This document shows positions 58,002-64,000 of a DNA stretch of 64,000 nucleotides, one piece after another; within the stretch, counting starts at the first letter, position 1; every line of letters begins with the position of its first letter. Under the pieces are notes generated by a model. The model was not told the DNA's origin. It did no database searches and was given only the letters and a program-made list of their open reading frames with translations. This DNA is from Oenococcus sp. UCMA 16435. GTDB lineage: Bacteria; Bacillota; Bacilli; Lactobacillales; Lactobacillaceae. The translations under genes were made by a program, and so were the position numbers. The stretch is taken from positions 930,001 to 994,000 of the forward strand of contig CP030868.2 of NCBI GenBank assembly GCA_004010835.2, read 5' to 3'.

Positions 58002-58119
58002 TTGAATAATCCTTCCTTTTTTGACCAGTTTAGCTTATTTAGCATATATATAATTGCCTGGACTGAATTTTATCTGACAATATTTTTTATATTGATTAAT
58101 AGTTAAAAGCAACTGATGC

Positions 58120-58812
58120 CTATTTGTATTTAAAAGATTTTAAAATAATAAAGAAACCTACAAATATTAAACAAATTCCAATTCCGATACCGAATAACCC
58201 AGTAGCAGAAGTTGCGCTTGAAGAACGTTCCATCGACAAAAGAGAATATTGAGTAAAAACAATGGCAACTAAGCCATCGGCTATGTTTAAAGACTTCAAA
58301 AATAGAATGATCGGACTTTTAAAATTTCTTGATTTAACCCAACCGACAACTGAAGAAATCATCTTCGTAAAGCCCATCAGAGCAATTAGCAATACAAGGC
58401 TTTGATTGTAATTTTGTTCCCGACCGTAAAAAAGCATGTAACAGGAAAAAGCAGTGAAAGTCATCCCCAGAAAGCTATATAAAGCGCCTCCTTCTCTAAG
58501 ACATCTATTTTCAACAATTAGTCTTTCACTCGTTGATAAATCTGATTTTCGGACTTTTGTGTATTTATGTAAAAAATAAACCCGTATTGAAAACAAAACC
58601 ATATAGTAACTACCAAATATCAAAAACCAAAGGGAGAAAAAAATCAGACCAACGAACAATTTAAAAACAGCAAAAATAAAATTAGTAAAAGTTGATAAAG
58701 CATTGTATAAAACCACTCGATCAGATTTATTTTCAACATGCTTTTGCAAATGTAAATTATTTACAATCGATTTTAAATAACCCATTACTTTGTCGTTTAG
58801 ACTTATTCTCAT
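58120..58812 (-). CDS. Six-helix membrane protein, function unknown
   Basis: 230 residues with five to six membrane helices and a basic cytosolic N-terminus (about 1-40). I do not recognise the family; some low-GC bacteria have similar YvaD-like proteins. It follows the 178-residue membrane protein and the two-component genes in the same direction at a distance of 91 bases, so it may belong to that transcription unit. Confidence 0.7.
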   Translation of the reverse strand: MRISLNDKVMGYLKSIVNNLHLQKHVENKSDRVVLYNALSTFTNFIFAVFKLFVGLIFFSLWFLIFGSYYMVLFSIRVYFLHKYTKVRKSDLSTSERLIVENRCLREGGALYSFLGMTFTAFSCYMLFYGREQNYNQSLVLLIALMGFTKMISSVVGWVKSRNFKSPIILFLKSLNIADGLVAIVFTQYSLLSMERSSSATSATGLFGIGIGICLIFVGFFIILKSFKYK

Positions 58813-58903
58813 GAACTTGTTCCTGTCAATTTATTTATAAAAAAAATCCGAAGATTAATAAATTAGCCCTTTATTCTCCTTTTTTATGTAGATCGAAATG
58901 AAT

Positions 58904-59440
58904 TTAATTTTGTAAGGTTAGAAGCTTGTGCGCCTGCTTGCAGGTATCGTAAAGCAAGTCGTATAATTCATTAATTTGTGGAGATAGTTCTTGCGAACGA
59001 CGAGTCTTGATATTTGTGTAAACCCGGTAAGGGAGAATCCAGCCGATTAATCCCGGTATCCCTAAAATAAAAGATAAAAAAGTATTATCGTGGAAAAGCA
59101 TTACAGAAGCAGCTAAAAAGACTGAACCAAGAAAGCCAATCGTTAAGGCTGTTGCCGATGCTCGAATCGTTTTTTCCCGCTCAAGTTTATCAACCTGACT
59201 TAACTGAGCCTCGAATTTTCTTTGAAGCCTAGTCAACTCCTGCTTATTTGCAATATGTCTGTTGCGCTTCAATTTAATAACCATCTTGCTACTAACTGGT
59301 TGTGCTTTTTCGACTGATATTATCTGCCAACCGAAATTAGGATAATTATCCAGATAGAGATCAACTAGTTTATCATCGACATTAATCTCTCGATATTCAT
59401 AACCGATGAAATCCGGTTTTTCTTTTTTAATATTGGGCAT
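58904..59440 (-). CDS. Two-helix membrane protein with N-terminal cytosolic domain
   Basis: 178 residues: soluble N-terminal domain (about 1-75, GYEYREINVDDKLVDLYLDNYPNFGWQI), a coiled-coil-like basic stretch (about 78-108), two membrane helices (about 112-155), and a short tail. Ribosome site AAAGGA. Function unknown. Lies 52 bases after the histidine kinase gene and may be co-transcribed. Confidence 0.75.
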   Translation of the reverse strand: MPNIKKEKPDFIGYEYREINVDDKLVDLYLDNYPNFGWQIISVEKAQPVSSKMVIKLKRNRHIANKQELTRLQRKFEAQLSQVDKLEREKTIRASATALTIGFLGSVFLAASVMLFHDNTFLSFILGIPGLIGWILPYRVYTNIKTRRSQELSPQINELYDLLYDTCKQAHKLLTLQN

Positions 59441-59492
59441 GATGATCTTGTCCTTTCTTAGAATCTTAAATTTGAATCAATAAATAAAATTG

Positions 59493-60581
59493 TCAGTCCG
59501 AATCATTTTTTTGATTGATAGGCAGCCAAACGGAAAATGTCGTTCCTAAATCAACTTTGCTTTGTACACTGATCGTTCCATTTGAAAGCGAAACTATCTT
59601 TTTGGCCATTGCCAATCCCAAACCGTTGCCGCTATTAGAATGTGATGTTTCTCCCTGATAAAACTGCTCGAAAATATGATCAATAACCGAGCTTTTCATA
59701 CCGATGCCCGAATCAACAACCGAAATAAGGACTCCCTGATCCTGTTTTTTTTGTATAAGAGAAACTTTACCCTTCTCATGTGTAAACTTAATTGCATTAT
59801 TTAGTAAATTATTCCAGACAATTGCCAGCATATTTTCATCAGCCAAAATCGGACAATTATCCAACAGGTCGGCTTGAAAATCAATTTCCTTGTTCTCCCA
59901 ATTAGGCTCCAATTGCAAAGCACAATCAGCTAATTGCCGGCTTAAATCAAAATAGGAAAGTTTGGCAGGCATATTTTGATTCTCTAATTTATTTAAACGA
60001 AGAATATTAGTTACCAAAGACGCCAGATTATTGGTTGCCTCAACAATAGCTCTTAAATATTTTTGCCGTTCCTTTACGGATAAGGAATCATCATCAAGGC
60101 TATTGGCATAGCCTTGAATAACCGCTAAAGGAGCTTTAAACTCATGGGAAACATTGCTGATAAAATTACTTTTCAATGTTTCGGTCGATCCCAGTTCAGA
60201 GACCATCAGGTTAAAATCTTCGAATAAGATATCTAAATAGTCATAATGCTCGGCATCATGAATCACTGGCAAGTAAACTGAAAAATCGCCATTTGCGACT
60301 TGGTTAGCAGCCTGGCTCAACTGTTTGATTGGTTTATCGAAGTCACTATATCTTCGAAAAGCAGCAAAAGCCGAGAAAATAGCAGAAAAGATAACCCAAT
60401 AAAGCAGATACCATCCGGTATAACCGCTACTCAAAACATCTCGCCAATTTTGAGCATTAGAAGTATACAAAATACCAGGAAGGCCGCCAATAATACTGAA
60501 TAATAATAATGTGAGAATATAATTACGCAAAGAAAAATAAGATGATTTATTTTTTCTCCTAGTACCGTGTCTTGTTTTCAT
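59493..60581 (-). CDS. Sensor histidine kinase
   Basis: 362 residues. Two membrane helices (about 20-38 and 58-78) with only a very short outer loop, then HAMP (about 85-135), HisKA with the phospho-acceptor in FISNVSHEFKAPLA, and a HATPase domain (NLLNNAIKFTHEKG, DSGIGM, GNGLGLAMAKKIV). The small extracellular loop suggests sensing in the membrane. Overlaps the regulator gene by four bases. Confidence 0.95.
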   Translation of the reverse strand: MKTRHGTRRKNKSSYFSLRNYILTLLLFSIIGGLPGILYTSNAQNWRDVLSSGYTGWYLLYWVIFSAIFSAFAAFRRYSDFDKPIKQLSQAANQVANGDFSVYLPVIHDAEHYDYLDILFEDFNLMVSELGSTETLKSNFISNVSHEFKAPLAVIQGYANSLDDDSLSVKERQKYLRAIVEATNNLASLVTNILRLNKLENQNMPAKLSYFDLSRQLADCALQLEPNWENKEIDFQADLLDNCPILADENMLAIVWNNLLNNAIKFTHEKGKVSLIQKKQDQGVLISVVDSGIGMKSSVIDHIFEQFYQGETSHSNSGNGLGLAMAKKIVSLSNGTISVQSKVDLGTTFSVWLPINQKNDSD

Positions 60582-61252
60582 GATGGAATAACAGCTTTAT
60601 ATCCTAAACCATGAATTGTTTTAATTTCAAAAGCATTCGTTGATTTGAATTTTTCCCTTAACTTCGTGATATAGACGTCTACTGCTCGAAGACTGGCATT
60701 ACTTTCAGTATCCCAAAAATCATCTAATAATTCAGCCCTTGAAAATGCTCGTCCTGGAAAGGAAAGCATTTTGAATAAGATATTAAATTCTCTAACAGTC
60801 AGTGGAACGGTCACATCATCTATGCTGGCAGAAATTTCTTCAGAGTTGAGTGATAAATTTCCAATCTCTATTTTTTGATTTTGCGAGATATTGGCTCTTC
60901 TTAAAACTGCACTGATTCTTAATTTCAATTCATCCAGATCAATCGGTTTAACTAAATAATCATCTATACCTACTCTGAAACCGGCCTTTTTTGTCTTGAT
61001 ATCATCGCGAGCAGTTACAAAGAGAATTGGAATATTTTCGTTAAGCTGCCTAACCGTCTTGGCAAATTCAACACCGTCGATTCCCGGCATCATAACATCA
61101 GTGACAATTAAATCAAAAAGATTATTATACAAAGTATCGTAGGCTTTTTGACCATCAGCACAACTGATTACTTCAAAACCATTCGAAGCGAGGTAACGGC
61201 TGACTAGTGAATTAAAATTTTCATCATCTTCAACTACCAGAATTTTAACCAT
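60578..61252 (-). CDS. OmpR-family response regulator
   Basis: 224 residues from the ATG at 61252, which follows GGAGGCACAA; a TTG at 61264 would extend it. Receiver domain with Asp9-Asp10, phospho-acceptor Asp52 (VTDVMMPG), Thr in FVTARDD and Lys in YLVKPID; a winged-helix Trans_reg_C domain (SRAELLDDFWDTESNASLRAVDVYITKLREKF). Likely binds the paired 14-bp repeats at 61893-61928 and 63336-63371. Confidence 0.95.
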   Translation of the reverse strand: MVKILVVEDDENFNSLVSRYLASNGFEVISCADGQKAYDTLYNNLFDLIVTDVMMPGIDGVEFAKTVRQLNENIPILFVTARDDIKTKKAGFRVGIDDYLVKPIDLDELKLRISAVLRRANISQNQKIEIGNLSLNSEEISASIDDVTVPLTVREFNILFKMLSFPGRAFSRAELLDDFWDTESNASLRAVDVYITKLREKFKSTNAFEIKTIHGLGYKAVIPS

Positions 61253-61280
61253 TTGTGCCTCCAAATACTATCATCATTCA

Positions 61281-61312
61281 ATAAAACTGTTTGATAGAAT
61301 CTTATCAAACAG
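61281..61312 (-). terminator. Attenuator-like hairpin before the response regulator
   Basis: Perfect 10-bp inverted repeat CTGTTTGATA / TATCAAACAG (61287-61296, 61303-61312), followed on the minus strand by TTTTAT. It would stop part of the transcripts from the small-peptide operon before the kinase/regulator pair. Confidence 0.65.
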
Positions 61313-61328
61313 CTATCGATAAAAACAA

Positions 61329-61607
61329 TTAACTGGCTCTTAATTTTTTAAAATATTTCTTGCTTAGATAAAATCCATAGATAGAAATCAATGGCAAGAC
61401 AATCGAACCGGCTAATAATGGAAGAATAGAAATTCCCCAAATTGAAAATCCCCAACTAAGTAATTGGTCTGCCGATACAGCCCCTAGAGCTCCGAAAATC
61501 GAAGTCGTGACAAGTAGTGCCCTGCTATGACGATCGGCTAGGACCAAGAAAGCCCAACCGGTTGTTAAACCTAATAAAATTCCGATGATGACAATAATAA
61601 TGATCAT
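61329..61607 (-). CDS. Small three-helix membrane protein (GlsB/YeaQ-like)
   Basis: 92 residues, three hydrophobic segments with regularly spaced Gly (GILLGLTTGW, SIFGALGAVSADQ, LLAGSIVLPLISIYG), resembling transglycosylase-associated (GlsB/YeaQ/YmgE) stress proteins only loosely. Follows the two tiny membrane peptides in the same direction and likely belongs to their operon. Confidence 0.75.
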   Translation of the reverse strand: MIIIIVIIGILLGLTTGWAFLVLADRHSRALLVTTSIFGALGAVSADQLLSWGFSIWGISILPLLAGSIVLPLISIYGFYLSKKYFKKLRAS

Positions 61608-61633
61608 TTTAATAATTTCCTTTCTTTTTTTAA

Positions 61634-61705
61634 TTAATTAAATATTTTCCACGCTGCTGTGAGTAAAGCAACAACGATTACAATTGCGATTGTTCCTGCG
61701 ACCAT
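61634..61705 (-). CDS. 23-residue hydrophobic membrane peptide
   Basis: ATG at 61705 after AAGGAGTTATCAAA. Encodes MVAGTIAIVIVVALLTAAWK plus three residues: one membrane helix with a C-terminal Trp-Lys border, similar in form to KdpF-type small subunits, but no kdp genes are here. Lies between the 34-residue peptide and the GlsB-like gene. Confidence 0.7.
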   Translation of the reverse strand: MVAGTIAIVIVVALLTAAWKIFN

Positions 61706-61725
61706 TTTGATAACTCCTTTTTAAA

Positions 61726-61830
61726 TTAAATAGAATTTTTTTGATAGTGATAATGATTCCAAAAGGCGACAGCCAAGACGCCTAAGCCGCCAGTCATAAT
61801 AACGGCGATGATCGAGATTAATATTTTCAT
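61726..61830 (-). CDS. 34-residue hydrophobic membrane peptide
   Basis: ATG at 61830 after AAAGGAGGCAAGT, a near-perfect ribosome site. One helix (ILISIIAVIMTGGLGVLAVAF) followed by a His/Tyr-rich tail (NHYHYQKN). First gene of the operon controlled by the 61893-61928 repeats. Possible modulator of the nearby membrane sensor kinase; function unknown. Confidence 0.75.
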   Translation of the reverse strand: MKILISIIAVIMTGGLGVLAVAFWNHYHYQKNSI

Positions 61831-61892
61831 ACTTGCCTCCTTTTAATAATTCTGTAAATATCTTTTGAACATCTATAGAATAGAAAAGTTTT

Positions 61893-61928
61893 GTTTATGA
61901 AATGTTTTAAAAATGTTTATGAAATGTT
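61893..61928 (-). promoter_or_regulatory. Paired 14-bp direct repeats upstream of the small-peptide operon
   Basis: Two identical GTTTATGAAATGTT (plus-strand reading) at 61893-61906 and 61915-61928, exactly 22 bp apart. Layout typical of OmpR-family sites replacing a -35. A TATTCT -10 lies at 61882-61877. Confidence 0.8.
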
Positions 61929-61949
61929 AATTGACAAAAATCAATTATC

Positions 61950-63284
61950 TCAAGCTTCTTTAATAAATTCGCTTTGTTTTAAAGCATCATAAGGCGTTTC
62001 AAATTCAATAGGACCGTTAACAGAAAAGTCGATGTTTCTTTGCTTTAATTCTTCTACAAATGATTCCAAATAAACTTTGTCGGCAAAACTTTGTATGAAA
62101 TCAAGAGACAAAGTCTTATTAACTGCCGACATTTGGATTGTTAAACTCTTCGAACCACTGATATAAGAATGAATGTTATCGATAAATGATTCATAAGCAC
62201 CAAGCTTGAACTGTCCAATATAACTCAAAACAAACGTATCTAGAATCAAATCATCGTAGAAGGAAAGCATTTTTTGTTTGGCTAAAAATCCTTTTCGTTT
62301 GTCAAGTTGATTGGATAAAGCTGTCATCCGGCTAATTGAGTCTTTCAGCTGTTGTTTCTGTTTGTTTTGTCTAATCGTATTTCGATAATTCTCAACCTGA
62401 TCAAGAAAAGGAATTTCATCAAGATGTCGACTGTAAGCTAATTCAATATTGCCGACACAGTTACGAAAAGTATTTTGGCAACTGCTTCCAGCGCGGTCGT
62501 CACTGGCCAGATTACAGATTATTTCTTTTTCATTTGGATGAACGTTTTTGATTGCTTTAGACATTAACAAGGCAACAGCGATCGAAGGCGTTGCATGCTT
62601 TGATCGTGCCCATCTCACAAAAGAATCTTGATCGATATTTAATTCGTATCTGGTGCTTTTATCAAGATATTTATTAGCTGCCAATTCCGGGAGCCTAAAA
62701 GCATCATGTTTAAATACAAGTAATGTCTCGGTTGCTTTTTTCTCCGAAACGAAGGGTTCTTGTAATTCGCCAATTGACATATTTTCAGAAACTAAACCCG
62801 AATCATCAATATCAATCGCAGGTTGATATTTTTTTAAGCAATAATAATAAATTAAATTCCTGATAAAGGGCATAATTCCCCGGCCATCACAAAGACCATG
62901 ATGATAAGCAACATAAATCTTTTTCTCAAAAAAAGTTATGTCGATTAAATGGTAATTTGTTTCCAAGCTCCCAAGTGATCTTAATCGAGGGGTCTCAGCA
63001 AACTTCATCGGCAGATAATTTGCACTAAGATAAAAATCGCCATCAACTTTAATAAATTTACTGGTCAGATAAGGATATCTGGATAGCGATTGCAAGAATG
63101 CCTTTTCCAATAGATCAGCGTCAACTAAATCATGCATCGATAATTCCATAACCATACTTTCGCTGCCATTTTTACGGTATAAAAAAGATTGTCCCGAACA
63201 AATTTTTTCTAAATGGGGTAATTGCTCTAAATATACCCTGCCGTTTATCGATTTAAAAATATCCTTGTAAGTTTCGATTCCCAT
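61950..63284 (-). CDS. Condensation-domain-like acyltransferase (HHxxxDG)
   Basis: 444 residues. YHHGLCDGRG near residue 150 is the HHxxxDG catalytic motif of the CoA-dependent acyltransferase superfamily (condensation domains, PapA, alcohol acetyltransferases). The later SYIGQFKLG region stands where such enzymes have their DFGxG motif. No carrier-protein or adenylation domain is present, so it works as a free-standing acyltransferase, perhaps on a lipid or alcohol. Ribosome site AAAGGAG. Its promoter carries the same repeats as the small-peptide operon, tying it to the two-component system. Confidence 0.82.
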   Translation of the reverse strand: MGIETYKDIFKSINGRVYLEQLPHLEKICSGQSFLYRKNGSESMVMELSMHDLVDADLLEKAFLQSLSRYPYLTSKFIKVDGDFYLSANYLPMKFAETPRLRSLGSLETNYHLIDITFFEKKIYVAYHHGLCDGRGIMPFIRNLIYYYCLKKYQPAIDIDDSGLVSENMSIGELQEPFVSEKKATETLLVFKHDAFRLPELAANKYLDKSTRYELNIDQDSFVRWARSKHATPSIAVALLMSKAIKNVHPNEKEIICNLASDDRAGSSCQNTFRNCVGNIELAYSRHLDEIPFLDQVENYRNTIRQNKQKQQLKDSISRMTALSNQLDKRKGFLAKQKMLSFYDDLILDTFVLSYIGQFKLGAYESFIDNIHSYISGSKSLTIQMSAVNKTLSLDFIQSFADKVYLESFVEELKQRNIDFSVNGPIEFETPYDALKQSEFIKEA

Positions 63285-63335
63285 TTTTATTGATTGCTCC
63301 TTTGATATTTATGGAGCAAAGCATATCCAGTAAAT

Positions 63336-63371
63336 GTTTATAAAAAGTTGTCGAATAGTTAATAAAATGTT
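63336..63371 (-). promoter_or_regulatory. Paired 14-bp direct repeats upstream of the acyltransferase gene
   Basis: GTTTATAAAAAGTT (63336-63349) and GTTAATAAAATGTT (63358-63371), again 22 bp apart, each differing by two positions from the repeats at 61893-61928. Consensus GTTwATrAAAwGTT. Confidence 0.75.
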
Positions 63372-63548
63372 AATCGAACCAAGAATTATTTTAAAACGGC
63401 TCAGTTGCTCGTACAGCTAATTTGTTTTATCATATTTTTAAATTATTTATCATTCTTTAAATTTTCGATCTTAGGTGGCTTATTAAAAATAAGTGTTAGA
63501 ATGACCCCATATTATTAAAAAATAGTAAAAATGCTAAGGAGGCTTAAC

Positions 63549-64000
63549 ATGTTTTCTGTCGTGCAAACAAACTTCAACGGAATTGATGGAATAGAGTATC
63601 GGGAGCAAAAACGTCCACAAATCACAGATAATGGTGTAATAGTAAAAATGAAAGTTTTGCCGGTATTACCTTCAGATTTCAAAAAGGAAACCAGTCCCAA
63701 CGCAACTAGTGATAAATCAACAGCATTGCCGCGCATAATCGGTATGGGCGGAGTCGGCCAAGTTGTCGAAGTCGGAAAAAAAACGTGATCAAAATTTATT
63801 AAATAAAAGAGTATTGGTGATGACTCCTACAGGTGCATACAGCCACTATGTTTTGTCAGAAAAACCTGATTTATTATTCCTCTTACCAGCCACAGTCGAC
63901 GATCAAAGTGCAGCTGCTTTATTTGCCGGTCCCGGCATAGCATTAACTTTAAAGAGAGAGATAGATCAAAGCGAGACTAAAAACATTATTATTACAGGCG
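63549..64000 (+). pseudogene. MDR-family alcohol dehydrogenase/quinone oxidoreductase, frameshifted, cut by window edge
   Basis: ATG at 63549 follows AAGGAGGCTTAAC. The first frame (PRIIGMGGVGQVVEVG) stops at 63788 just after an A8 run (63776-63783). With seven A it continues as KKRDQNLLNKRVLVMTPTGAYSHYVLSEKPD, then LLPATVDDQSAAALFAGPGIALTL, and NIIITG at the edge, which is the MDR fold entering its NADP-binding domain. Restored it has no zinc ligands in the visible part, so a quinone oxidoreductase is likely. Decay, length variation of the A run or sequencing error are all possible. Confidence 0.75.

Overview
The window is AT-rich (roughly 35-40% GC by eye) low-GC Gram-positive DNA. Its housekeeping genes (tig-clpX, cdd, LytR-CpsA-Psr, a metG lacking zinc cysteines, OhrR-like MarR), sulfur genes, lactococcin-972-type ABC cassettes and the absence of sporulation genes point to a lactic acid bacterium. 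I favour Oenococcus or a close Leuconostoc-group relative; this is recalled family knowledge, not a database match.

Layout. 1-5.9 kb: nagA (cut by the left edge), clpX, tig, cdd, an LCP transferase and an anchored Ser/Lys-rich protein. 6.1-24.3 kb: one long minus-strand Wzx/Wzy exopolysaccharide locus starting with the priming transferase at 24292. It includes UDP-galactopyranose mutase, UDP-glucose dehydrogenase, six nucleotide-sugar or DUF4422-type transferases, an LtaS-like phosphoglycerol transferase, a chain-length protein without a tyrosine kinase, Wzy, Wzx and a terminal modular glucosaminidase. 24.4-30.8 kb: gtrA, metG, an amino-acid permease, an HD hydrolase, an Mrr endonuclease flanked by 19-bp direct repeats, and a histidine phosphatase. 

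31-55 kb is an accessory region: four permease/ATPase cassettes of the lactococcin-972 (DUF1430) type, two RRNPP/Rgg-like regulators, and a compact operon at 35.9-39.1 kb (small hydrophobic precursor-like protein, large membrane protein, SpoIIM/DUF95 protein, ABC ATPase, small membrane protein) whose order matches circular-bacteriocin loci. Three copies of an ~80-bp promoter-like box (near 31.1, 39.2 and 46.2 kb) link these parts. Three of the four permeases and one regulator carry indels in A or T runs, plus two in-frame stops. Between them lies a cysteine operon (MccA-like, MccB-like, CysE) preceded by a strong promoter, a 25-codon leader peptide containing CCC and CC, and a terminator whose 5' arm is perfectly complementary to the leader coding sequence: a cysteine attenuator based on ribosome stalling.

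55.5-64 kb: small hydrolases, a flavodoxin-fold reductase, membrane proteins, then a two-component system with two very small membrane peptides and a condensation-like acyltransferase. Paired 14-bp direct repeats at exactly 22-bp spacing lie upstream of both the peptide operon and the acyltransferase gene, so these probably form one regulon. The right edge cuts an MDR oxidoreductase that is frameshifted in an A8 run.
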